Shown piece by piece: positions 51,346 through 60,866 of a stretch of 64,000 nucleotides of DNA (position 1 is the stretch's first letter; the number at the start of each line of letters is the position of its first letter). A model generated the notes under the pieces. The model was not told the origin of the DNA. It did not search any database and saw only the letters and a list, made by a program, of their open reading frames with translations. Origin of the DNA: Ctenosaura bakeri (Eukaryota > Chordata > Lepidosauria > Squamata > Iguanidae); contig CAOLHI010001025.1 of NCBI GenBank assembly GCA_948474755.1, positions 372,001 to 436,000 on the forward strand, given 5' to 3'. The translations under genes and the position numbers were made by a program.

Positions 51346-51902
51346 ATTGGAGCTGTCACCCTCATGTCCTTCTGGTAAGCTTCCCACTGGGGTGTCTGAC
51401 TGGCTGAACGGCTGGCCCTGCTAGATCTGACCCAGCATAGCTCTCATGGTCATAATTAGAGTCAGAGGCCAGAAGGATGCCCAGGAGAGGAACAAAGTTG
51501 ACGTGTAAGATCCAGTATCAGGGGCAGCATGCCTTTGTGTTAACAGTTGCTGGGAAACTGGAAGGTCGAGTTGTCTCTGTGTCCTTCTTGGGGCTTCCCA
51601 TGGGCATATCTGGTTCAGGGTCACCAGATTTCAGGGTCTGATCTGATGTCTCAATACCCGGCTACTCTTCTCTGGTCCTCAGGGCAAGCAGGGGGGGTGG
51701 ATCTGTGAACATTTGCAGCCGGCTCCTTCCCTTGTTATTTTAAAATCTCAATTTCGAAACTTTTAGTTTTCCAAATCTTGTTTAATCTTGTTTATGGTTT
51801 ATAATTATATCCAGTTTGATTACATTTATTTGACAATTTGCTTTATATTACATTGCAGTTTTTGTATTTTAACTGGATATTTTGTTATGCAGTTTTAATG
51901 AG
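51346..51902. other. Unassigned interval
   Basis: No gene recognised; AT-rich at 51730-51900. Confidence 0.4.
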
Positions 51903-52157
51903 TCATAGAATCCTAAGCTATTTCCACACTACATTATTATAGTGCTATTATTCCACTTTCAACGTCCTGTGGAATTCTGGGGTTTGTAGTTTCCTGAGGC
52001 CCAAGAGCTCTCTGGCTGAGAATTCTCAAGGCCCCTCCCCAAAATGCAAATCCCAGGATTCCATAGGACGTTGAAAACAGAATAATAGTACTATAACAGG
52101 GTAGTGTGAAAATGGCCCTAGAGTTGGAAGAGTACTCAGGGGTCATCCAGTCCAACC
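51903..52157 (-). mobile_element. CR1 LINE tail fragment with nested MITE-A
   Basis: AGTCATAGAATCCTA joins after the MITE to GAGTTGGAAGAGTACTCAGG, then TCATCCAGTCCAACCC. Confidence 0.8.
51916..52117. mobile_element. MITE-A copy 16, long form, in CR1
   Basis: 202 bp; duplication CTA at 51913-51915 and 52118-52120, proven by the interrupted CR1 tail. Confidence 0.9.
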
Positions 52158-52320
52158 CTAAATATCAGGAAGAACTTCCCTTCAACAGTAGAATATGCTG
52201 CCTCATTGGAGGTTTTTAAACAGAGGCTGGATGGCCATTTGCCTGGGGGGGGGTGTCCTTGTTTCTGTGTGGCTGAAGCGAGTTGGACTCAATGACTGTT
52301 GTGTTCTCTTCCAACTCTAA
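52158..52320 (+). mobile_element. CR1 LINE 3' end
   Basis: TATCAGGAAGAACTTCCCTT to TCTCTTCCAACTCTAA. It is fused to the oppositely oriented CR1 fragment before it. Confidence 0.8.
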
Positions 52321-52321
52321 T

Positions 52322-52501
52322 GGCCATTTCCACACTAGACTGTTATAGCGTGATTATTCCACTTTCAACCTCCTATGGAATCCTGAGGTTTGCAGTTTCA
52401 GGAGGGGCCGGCTGGCCCTTCCTGAAACTGCAAACCCCAGGATTCCATAGGATGTTGAAAGTGGAATAATCACACTATAACAGTCTAGTGCGGAAATGGC
52501 T
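52322..52501. mobile_element. MITE-A copy 17, palindromic
   Basis: 180 bp with near-perfect arms; it lies at the junction of two CR1s. The flanks give no clear duplication. Confidence 0.85.
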
Positions 52502-52940
52502 TTGATTCTGTAACCCCATTTTGCCCTGCAGGAAGACACAATCAAAACACTGTCTTTGACAGATACCTACCCAGCCTTTGATTAAAAACCTCGAAAGAAG
52601 GAGACTCCACCACACTCCCAGGCAGCAGCATAGTCCACTGTCAAACTGCTCTTACCGCCAGGAAGTTCTTCCTAGTGTTCAGATGGAATCTCTTTTCCTG
52701 ACGTTTGAAGCCACTGCTCCATGTCCTAGACTCTGGAGGAGCAGAAAACAAGCTTGCTCCATCCCCCATATGCCATCCCTTCAAACATTTTAACACGACT
52801 ATCATGACCCCTCTTAACCTTTTCTTTTCCAGGCTAAATATACCCAGCTCCCTCAGCTGCTCCTCATAGGGCATCATGGTTTCTAGGCCTTTTACCATTT
52901 TGGCCAGCCTCCTTTGGACACATTCCAGCTTCTTCAATGT
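52502..52940 (-). mobile_element. CR1 LINE 3' part
   Basis: Minus frame 53024-52641 includes RRLAKMVKGLETMMPYEEQL, ELGIFSLEKKRLRGVMIVVL and [18 protein letters not shown]; diverged subfamily. Confidence 0.85.
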
Positions 52941-54124
52941 TGGAGACCACGCAAATCTTGCTAAGAAAACCCCATGATCAGGGTCATCATGACTCAGAAA
53001 TGATTTCCAGACCCAGAACAACATAGGGATGAGATGGAAGAGGGCTGATTTAGAAACATCTTGGTACTAGGAATGTTCTTGGAAAGAGTTCAGTGTCTGT
53101 TTTTGGACAGTTCCCTCCCAATCTCCCATAGCTGGCCCTTGCGCACTCTCAGTGCTGGCGTACATGATGTGCCCTGCCATATGGCTTGCTGGGAATAGCA
53201 GTAACCACAACAAATCCACATTGCAACATTGCTCTGGTCTGTTGTTCCATTGTTCAATCTGTTCTTCTTTTGCTCATCGTTGTTGATAGATTTCATTCAT
53301 TTTTTCCCCATACTCATTCCCTGGAGTGCAGCTCAGTTCTTGGACGGCTTCTTAAATAATGAGAATTAAAATGAAATGCAATGAAAATAGAATCTTAATG
53401 GCACAGAGCAGCTTGATATTTCCACCTCCTGTCCCCCATCAATGCAAAACAAACAAACACCACCACCACTTTTTAAAATCAATTGCTCAATTTTAAAACA
53501 GTTAGCTTAATTGCTCTTGATTTGTTTATTCCTGTTAGCTTCCCTTTTTCTTAAATTTGTATTTTTTGACTCCCATCCCCAAATGTTTTGTTGGCATTGT
53601 GCTATATATTGAGATATATTCTTGAGGATTGTTTTTTCTTTAAAAAAAATAGTGAAATAAAAATAGATAAACCTTTTCCAAATGATGCATATTACATAAT
53701 AGTGGAAATGAGGCCTCTCATGCCAATGGGTTAATGAATCCACCCTGGATGTGGGTCTGAACCTCAAAGAAGCTACCAGTGGTGCTCACCACACCCCCAA
53801 AATAGCTCCTCCTTCTTCACACTAAAACCCAAAGCAGATTCCTCACCTCACTTACATAGGAGTCATCAACTGCTACTGAGATACAGTAGGATTTTGGGAG
53901 GGGGCTGCATTTTTGGACATTTGCATAAGGACCTTCTTTCCTCTCTTGCATTCAGGATGAACCTCTCTAGCGCAGACCTATTTTGCATCTATCCACGATC
54001 TGTCTGTCTGTCCATTTGTCTCTCTGTCTGTCCATGGTATCTAGTTTGAGATATTTTCATACTGTTGCTGCTCATTTCTTTAAAAAGCTGGATGGCATTC
54101 TGTATTGCAGTCATGGATTCGTAG
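52941..54124. other. Mostly unassigned; SINE tail at left
   Basis: 52950-53023 (AAATCTTGCTAAGAAAACCC to GATTTCCAGACCCAGAACAA) is a SINE 3' part. The other 1.1 kb is AT-rich with no recognised feature; TGTCTGTC repeats lie at 54001-54030. Confidence 0.35.
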
Positions 54125-54309
54125 GGCCTTTCCGCACCACACTGTTATAGTGCTATTATTCCATTTTCAACCTCCTATGGAATCCTGGGGTTTGCAGTTT
54201 AAGGAGAGGGATTTTGGATTCCCAGCCAGAGAGATCTACAAACCCCAGAATCCCACAGGAGGTTGAAAATGGAATAATAGCAGTGTAACAGTGTAGTGAA
54301 GAAATGACC
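54125..54309. mobile_element. MITE-A copy 18, long form
   Basis: GGCCTTTCCGCACCACACTG to GTGTAGTGAAGAAATGACC; no clear duplication. Confidence 0.8.
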
Positions 54310-54470
54310 CCTGTCTCCAGTTCTGGGCACCACATTTCAAGAAGGATAGTGGCAAGCTGAAACATGTCCAGAGGAAGGCAACCAAAATGGTAGAAGGCTT
54401 GGAAACCATGAAGCCCTGTGAGGACGGCTTAGGGAACTATCTACATTTAGCCTGGTGAAGAGAAGATTGA

Positions 54471-54891
54471 GGCCCTTTTCACATGGCATTTGCCATGCGA
54501 AAGAGGGCCTGGAGCATTGCACGATTGTGAGGAGCAATCCGCACGATGCACTCACAATTTCACAACACTCCAGGGGCCAGCAGGCGCCAATTGCACACCT
54601 TTTCATTTTCGGCTAGAAGCTGGAAATGGTGTGCGATTGCGCATTGCTCCTGGGCCCTGCGCACACTTACCTGGTGTGCAGAGCCTCCGGAGCCATGCCA
54701 GTCGTGCTTCCTGCCCCAGTGCAGCCTGGAAAAGTCCCATGCTGCACTGAGGAAGGAAGAGGCGGGGCTCTCACGTGAGCAGGCAGCTCGTGTGGAGCTA
54801 AAGGACCCTGGACGTGAGAGCCTCTCTCTGGAGGCTGCTCGTGCAATCCCCGCATCCCAGTGCTGGAAGAGGGTGAGGAGCGGAAAGGGCC
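54471..54891 (-). mobile_element. MITE-B copy 4, with exon-like cassette
   Basis: 421 bp; duplication TGA at 54468-54470 and 54892-54894, proven by the CR1 reading. In the minus sense, CCTCTTCCTTCCTCAG, 76 nt (54746 down to 54671), then CAG|GTAAGTG. Confidence 0.9.
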
Positions 54892-54983
54892 TGAGAGGAG
54901 ACAGTTTAAATATGTGAAAGGATGTCATATGAAGGATGGAGCAAGCCTGTTTTCTGCTGCTCCAGAGACTAGGACATAGAGCA

Positions 54984-55457
54984 TGTCACACCCAAAAATA
55001 TAGCAGAGATTGCTCCCACAGCTTTGGAAGCGTGCCCAGCAGCAGAGAATATCTTAGCAGCAATGCACTGTAGCCAGGAAAAGCTCACCCATGCCAATTG
55101 TTTTCTTCCATCAAGGAGGCAAATTATTCTTGAGTTACAATGTGTACATATTTACAAGAATCTCCAGAAGGCGTTCCTGTATCCCTCTGCTTGCTCTTTC
55201 TGACAGAGCCTCTGGCAGACATGTCAGGCCCCGTGTGCATTTGTTGGCTAGCTCTCAGCTACATTCATACACACCCCAGCTGATGCAATCCTGCCAGTCT
55301 TTGCATTCTCCCCACATCTGATGCAGCCTTCTCCCCTGGTTGCTCATCAGCATGACTCAGCATGACTTAGCTGGAGTCACATGGCTCTCCACAGGTGCAC
55401 TTAAGGACCCACATCACAAAGTATTTTCTACAGGTTTGGTCCAACCTTTTCTTGACA
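54984..55457. mobile_element. LTR-like element, 474 bp, in CR1
   Basis: Begins TGTCACACCC and ends TTTTCTTGACA, so TGTCA and TGACA are inverted; 5-bp duplication GAGCA at 54979-54983 and 55458-55462. No open frame or TATA box stands out. A solo LTR is the best reading. Confidence 0.65.
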
Positions 55458-55686
55458 GAGCAATGGCTTCACATTTTGGGAAAAGAGATTCCACCTAAAC
55501 ATGAGGAAGAACTTCCTGATGGCAAGAGCAGTTTGACAGTGGAATACGCTGCTTTGGAATGTGATAGAGTCACCTGCTTTAGAGTTTTTTTAAGCAGGCT
55601 GGTTGGACATCTTTCAGGATTGTGTCTTCCTGCATGGCAGAATGGGCCTTGGGGTCTCCTCCGTTTCTATGATTCTATGAATCTAT

Positions 55687-55865
55687 GGCCATTTCCACAC
55701 AACAGTCTTATAGTGTGATGATTCCACTTTCAACCTCTTATGGAATCCTGGGGTTTGCCGTTTCAGGAGGGGCCAGTCGGCCCCTCCCAGAACTGCAAAC
55801 CCCAAGATTCCATAGGAGGTTGAAAGTGGAATCATCACGCTATAAGAGTGTCATGCGGAATGTTC
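55687..55865. mobile_element. MITE-A copy 19, palindromic, in CR1 tail
   Basis: 179 bp; duplication TAT at 55684-55686 and 55866-55868. Right end GCGGAATGTTC is altered, as in copy 22 at 60687. Confidence 0.85.
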
Positions 55866-56771
55866 TATGATTCTCTGATGTACACAGATGTATATCCCAG
55901 CAGAGTTCTGGATGTGGTGTCCTGGTTCAGTTGTGCAAAATTGCCAGTGAAGATGTTATTGCATAGAAAAATTAATGCTGTGGATGCAGAAATTTATGCT
56001 ACAAATCCCCAGTGGAGGAAAATATTTGGTATCACCCCAATGTTTATTCTCCAGGAATGGAAACAGTGAAAAATGTCAGAAAAGGTGGGCTTGTCCTTTC
56101 TCCACCATACTCATTTACCAAGTTGGCAGAGGGACGCAGATCCAAGGGACTGCACATGTGCTGAGACCTTGAAAGGAAAAAGACTTGCACGCATTGAAGC
56201 ATACCTGCAAAAAAAGGCAAATCCTTTGGTAGAAGAGGCTGTGCAACAGGATACCCAAAGGTGGATCAGATCTCCAGGAGGGAACATTCTCATTCAGAAC
56301 ATGCCATATCCTACCTAGACAATCTTCTCAGGGCGTCTCCATTACTTTGCAGCCCTCCCATCAACACAAACAATCATTAAAGTGAAAACAAATAATCCGA
56401 TACGGCCTCAACGTATCATTAAAAGTCATCCTAAACCCTTTCCCAGAGCCTAAGCTGTGTACCTTCAATCCTCCACTAAACAAAGGTGAAAAGAATCTTT
56501 CCAGGAAAGGAATGCAGAGAAGATTGTCTCAATAGAGAAACAGCTGTAAATCAGATTAACAGAGGACAGGGAAGTGGTGAAAATGAATACTCGAGACGGG
56601 GCGGTGGATTTATACAACAGCTGGACAGGGAAATGGGGCTGAATTTAGGCGAGGGAATACAGTTTAGGGTGGGCAAATGAGAACAAGGCTAAGGTAAGGC
56701 ATCCTGGATTATAGGAGCACCTGAGAGCTAGACTCTTATTTCATATTTACTTTAGGGTTTTATTAAAGCTG
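55866..56771. other. Unassigned, 0.9 kb
   Basis: No repeat is recognised. Short plus-strand frames (55848-56069 and 56073-56318) lie close together, the second with IEAYLQKKANPLVEEAVQQD, but no family is known to me. This could be an old decayed gene fragment, an unknown repeat or chance. Confidence 0.3.
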
Positions 56772-56831
56772 TGCTTTACTGATCCTGTCCTCTGGCATAT
56801 TAGCAACCCCACCCAAATTGGTGTCATTTTT

Positions 56832-56995
56832 AAAATTATTATTTATTTGTATCCCGCCTCTCCATATGGATCAAGGCGGCGAACAACTTACAAATAGCAT
56901 GTATTCGATACATTTTCTATACCTGCACCCAACAAGCTGGGTACTCATTTTACCGACCTGCGAAAGGATGGAAGGCTGAGTCAACCTTGGGGCCC
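56832..56995 (-). repeat. Sauria-type SINE 3' part, nested in CR1
   Basis: Contains GGTAAAATGAGTACCCAGCT and GGCGGGATACAAATAAAT on the minus strand, like 3431-3689, without the tRNA-like head. The CR1 word GGTGTCAT is repeated at 56819-56826 and 56996-57003, an 8-bp duplication. Confidence 0.75.
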
Positions 56996-57439
56996 GGTGT
57001 CATCTGCAAATTGGATCAGCATGCCCTCTATTCCATCATCGAAATCATTGATGAAGATGTTAAATAGCCTATAGGCCTATGACAGACCCGTGTGGCACCC
57101 CACTAGTCACGTCTCTCCAGGATGAAAAGCAGCCATTGGTGAGAAGCACCCTTTGGGTTCGGTCGGTCAACCAATTCCAAATCCACTTAACAGTAGCCCT
57201 GTCCAGCCCACATTTTACTAACTCCTTTGTAAGAACATCATGGGGAATTTTGTCAAAGGCCTTAGTGAAGTCAAGATATTCTACATACATAGCATTCCCT
57301 TCATCTTTCAAGCTCCTAACGGTATTTAATAAAAGAAATAAGATTAGTTTGGCATGAGTTTTTCTTTTCTTTTTGAGAAACCCATGTTGACCTTTAGTGT
57401 TCATGGTGTTCTTAAGTGCTTACATACCATCTGTTTAAT

Positions 57440-57648
57440 AGTACTTCCACCGCCTCCCACCAACTGTCTTCCTGTTCTTTTAATAGTCAGTTGATTGTTG
57501 TTAATTGTTAATTGTTGTGTGTTTTAGGGGCTTGGTTTTAGGTGGGTTGGTGGGTGGGGAGGACTGGGTATGTTTTTTTTAATGTTTTAATGTAATTAAT
57601 GTATTATTGCTGTTTGCCGCCTCGATCCATGGGGAGAGGCGGGATAGA
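57440..57648 (+). mobile_element. LINE 3' tail sharing its end with Sauria SINE
   Basis: Ends TTTGCCGCCTCGATCCATGG, then GGAGAGGCGGGATAGAAAT, nearly the same tail as the Sauria SINEs, but the preceding 180 bp differ from the SINE. It may be the 3' end of the partner LINE. It lies inside the CR1. Confidence 0.5.
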
Positions 57649-57708
<60 letters not shown>

Positions 57709-57722
57709 TATTATTATTATTA
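57648..57722. repeat. (AAT)n microsatellite
   Basis: About twenty AAT units then ATT units, grown from the LINE tail. Confidence 0.95.
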
Positions 57723-58019
57723 TTTTTTAATGGTCTGCTTTAAAATCTTTCCTGAAATTGATGCCAGGTTGACTGGATGGTAATTGTTTGGGTCCCCCTT
57801 TCCCCCCTTATTGATGAAGCGGACAACATTTGCCCTCCTCCAGTCTGCTGGGACCTCTCCTATTCTCCAGGAAATCTCAAAGGTTATTGCCAGGGGTTCT
57901 GAGATTACTTCTGCCAGTTCTTTTAATACTCTTGGCTGCAGGTCATCTGGCCCTGAAGACTTGAATTCATTTAGAGTAGTCAGGTATTCCTGCACTACCT
58001 CTTTATCTATGCTGTGCTG

Positions 58020-58137
58020 CTTGATGGCCATCTGTCGGGAGTTCTTTGAGGGTGTTCCTGCATGGCAGGGGATTGGACTGGATGGCCCCTGGGGTCTCTT
58101 CCAACTCTACATTTCTATGTTTCTATGATTCTATGAT
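58020..58137 (+). mobile_element. CR1 LINE 3' end, 118 bp, nested in CR1
   Basis: TTGATGGCCATCTGTCGGGA to TTTCTATGATTCTATGATT in the opposite orientation to its host. Confidence 0.8.
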
Positions 58138-58280
58138 TTTCCCTACCACATCACCTGCTCCATTTTCTCCAGGTAGAGCACTGTTCTCCTTTTGGGATAA
58201 GACGAAGGCAAAGAAGGTGTTCAGTAGTTCTGCCTTTTCTCTGTCCCCTGTTATCATTTCACCTTCTTCTCAATGATTGT

Positions 58281-58667
58281 AAGCCTGGAAGCCCCTTCCA
58301 TCCAGGAATCATCCCTTAAAATGTGTTCCACTGATTCTTTGCAGTCCTTAGTGGTGGTTCTTTCTCTGGATGTGAAAGCCGTGGGAAGGGGCAGCTGAAA
58401 TAACACCCACGTTGAGTGGAGATCTTGGCAAAGGGATACTCCATTGTCATCACCTTGATTGCCTCAGCAGAAGCCAATGTACTACGTCTCTGTTTTATAA
58501 GCCCAGCACCACCTTCGTTTATTGCCTGTATTTCAAAATTCCACAGCCTAATCTCCTGCCATCTTGTCATCACTCTGTCCTAGAAATCCCCAGGATGGAT
58601 CTGGATGGCTTAATAGCGATGGTTCTCTCCCTGTCTTAAGAAGTGCATGATAGGCCAAGATTTCTGG
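58281..58667. other. Unassigned interval
   Basis: A frame of 85 codons at 58573-58316 minus has no recognised domain. Confidence 0.4.
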
Positions 58668-59390
58668 TGTGCTGAAAACAGTTGAGGTTATCCTCTATCC
58701 AAATGGAGACTGCAGTTAAGAAATCAGAAGAAGATCAAGTCGTGGAAGGACAGCTATGAAGAAACTGGATTTGGAAGGGTAAAGACACTTCCTTGAAAAC
58801 CAAGGACAGGATCATTCATGCCATCCATTTCTATGGATCAATGGGAACCTGAAAAATAAAGAAAGCTGGCAGAGAAAAACATTCACAATTTGTTTGAAAT
58901 ATGGTGCTGGAAGAGAGTCGTACAGATAATGCAGACTGCCAAAAAGACAAATAAATGGGTGCTGGAACAAACTAAGGGCCCTTCTGCACTACACTGTCAC
59001 AGTGCTATTATTCTACTTTCAACCTCCTATGGAGTCCTGGGTTTTGCAATTTAGGGAAGGGCATTCAGAATTCTCAGCCAGAGAGCTCTTTGGCCTCAGG
59101 AAACTGCAAACCCCAGAATTCCAAAGGACGCTGAAAGTGGAATAATAGCACTGTAACAGTATAGTGCAGAAAGATCCTAAGTTTAACTCTCCAGAAGTCA
59201 AAATAATTGAGGCTATTGTATTTTGGACATATCATGGGAAGACAGAATTTACTGGAAAAGACGATAATGTTTGGAAAAGCAGAGGACAGCAGGAAAAAAG
59301 GAAGAGCAATTCACAAGATGGATTGACTCAATTAAAGAAGCCGCAACCTTCCTTTTGCAAAAACAGGGCTTTTTGCATCAGGCTATCTTA
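58668..59390 (+). mobile_element. RTE/BovB-like LINE remnant 1, with nested MITE-A
   Basis: GACTGCAGTTAAGAAATCAG, GATCATTCATGCCATCCATT, TGGTGCTGGAAGAGAGTCGT and after the MITE AATAATTGAGGCTATTGTAT, TTTGGACATATCATGGGAAG parallel remnant 2 at 59812. The translated words I-F-E-I-W-C-W-K-R-V and F-W-T-Y-H-G-K are decayed forms of the CESW...WCWRR and YFGHIMRR blocks of RTE-type proteins. Heavily mutated. Confidence 0.55.
58976..59177. mobile_element. MITE-A copy 20, long form, in RTE remnant
   Basis: 202 bp; duplication TAA at 58973-58975 and 59178-59180. Confidence 0.85.
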
Positions 59391-59811
59391 GGCCCTTTTC
59401 GCATGCCGTTTCTGAAGCAAAAGGGCCCCTTTTAGCATTGCGTAAATGGGAGGAGCGGTCCATATAACGCACTCCCATTTACGCGACGCTTAAGAGCCTA
59501 AAGCGGACCACGGACACACCTTTTCATTTTCGGCTTAAAGCCAAAAATGGTGTGCGGTTGCGCAAGGCTCCCGGGGCCCGCGTGCACTTACCTGGTGTGT
59601 GGTGCGTCGGGAGCCGGGCTGGCCACACTTCCTGCCTCAGCACTAGCCTGCAAGTCCCGGGTTGTGCTGCGGTAGGAAGGGGCGGGGTGTTCACACGACT
59701 GCAAGCCAGCTGCGGTGAGGAAGCAGAAGCAAAGTGAGCTCCTTGCGCAAGAGGCTGCTAGCGCAACCGCCGCCCCCCACCTCCACGAAAAGATAAGGTG
59801 CAGAAAGGGAC
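59391..59811 (-). mobile_element. MITE-B copy 5, with exon-like cassette
   Basis: 421 bp; duplication TTA at 59388-59390 and 59812-59814. In the minus sense, CCCCTTCCTACCGCAG, 75 nt (59666 down to 59592), then CAG|GTAAGTG. Confidence 0.9.
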
Positions 59812-59978
59812 TTAGAAATCTATCATCTGTACACCTTAAAGCAGATGAGGAAGACGCTGAAATGGTTCAAGGTTTTCCATACCTGGGCTCCGCCATTACT
59901 CAAAACAGAGATTGCAGTCAATAAATCAGAAGAAAGCTATGACCTCGAAGGGCAGCTATGATGAAAATAAATACGATT

Positions 59979-60479
59979 TTTTAAAAATATAATTTGATTA
60001 AGTTTCACAAATAAAAAAACATCATCTTAAGTTGTACTTTTACTTGTAATATCTTTTGTTCTTCCAGTCTGATTTAGTTTTCATTTTCTGAATTTCTATT
60101 CACATATAAAAATTATGCATCACAATTCTATGTTCATCTTACATGCTTGATCGTGCATTTCCCTCGTCCACTCCTGTTATGTTACAGTTATTGCTCTTTA
60201 ATTTCAACCATAATTCAAGCATTTTCACTTGGCATTTCCCAGCAATTACCCATCACCATTTGCCATTCTGCTTTTATCTGATTGTCCGATTTCCCCTTTA
60301 ATCTCTGAGAGACAATATCTGCATTTCTATTCTCAATAAACGTCCCCCACCGTTGTTCAATGGTGGGTATTTGCTGAGACTTCCACATTTTGGCATATTC
60401 TATCCGAGCTGTCGTTATCATATACAGTATTAATCTCCAATGTCTCTTAATGTTAATATTCTCAAGAACATTTGTCATA
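59979..60479 (-). mobile_element. L1 LINE 3' end, nested in RTE remnant
   Basis: Flanked by the 15-bp duplication AAAATAAATACGATT (59964-59978 and 60480-60494). Minus frame codes ENINIKRHWRLILYMITTAR, IEYAKMWKSQQIPTIEQRWG and NQIKAEWQMVMGNC, the end of L1 ORF2. It is oriented against its host. Confidence 0.9.
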
Positions 60480-60686
60480 AAAATAAATACGATTCTTAAG
60501 TGTAAAGATGTATCATTAAATACTACAGTTAGGATTGTCCATGCCATTGCATTTCCCATTTCTATGTGTGGTTGTGAAAGCTGGAGAGTGAAGAAAGCTA
60601 ATAGGAAGAAAATCCACCAATTTGAAATGTGGGGCTGGAGAAGAGTTCTAAAGACACCCTGGACTGCCAGAAAGACAGATAAATGG

Positions 60687-60866
60687 GGCCATTTCCACAT
60701 GACACTCTTATAGTGCGATGATTCCACTTTCAACCTCCTATGGAATCCTGGGGTTTGCAGTTCCGGGAGGGGCCAGCCGGCCCCTCCCGGAACTGCAAAC
60801 CCCAGGATTCCATAGGAGGTTGAAAGTGGAATCATTGTGCTATAAGAGTGTCGTATGGAAATGTTC
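60687..60866. mobile_element. MITE-A copy 21, palindromic, in RTE remnant
   Basis: 180 bp; duplication TGG at 60684-60686 and 60867-60869. The arms pair at nearly every base around GGGGCCAGCCGGCCCC. Confidence 0.9.

Larger units (their letters stand above)
54310..55686 (+). mobile_element. CR1 LINE 3' part with MITE-B and LTR inserted
   Basis: Segments 54310-54470, 54892-54983 and 55458-55686 join in order through the CR1 C-terminal region (TTCTGGGCACCACATTTCAA; AGAAGATTGA|GAGGAGACAG; AGACTAGGACATAGAGCA|ATGGCTTCAC) and end in ATTCTATGAATCTATGG. Confidence 0.85.
56772..58280 (-). mobile_element. CR1 LINE reverse transcriptase region with nested elements
   Basis: Minus-strand segments: 58280-58138; 58019-57720 (SSGPDDLQPRVLKELAEVIS, TFEISWRIGEVPADWRRANV); 57430-56996 (KGQHGFLKKKRKTHAKLILF, YVEYLDFTKAFDKIPHDVLT, WLTDRTQRVLLTNGCFSSWR, SGVPHGSVIGL); and 56824-56772. 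Together they are the fingers and palm of the RT domain; the D in LDFTKAFDK is the first catalytic site. Both ORF ends are absent. Three later insertions are listed separately. Confidence 0.85.
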
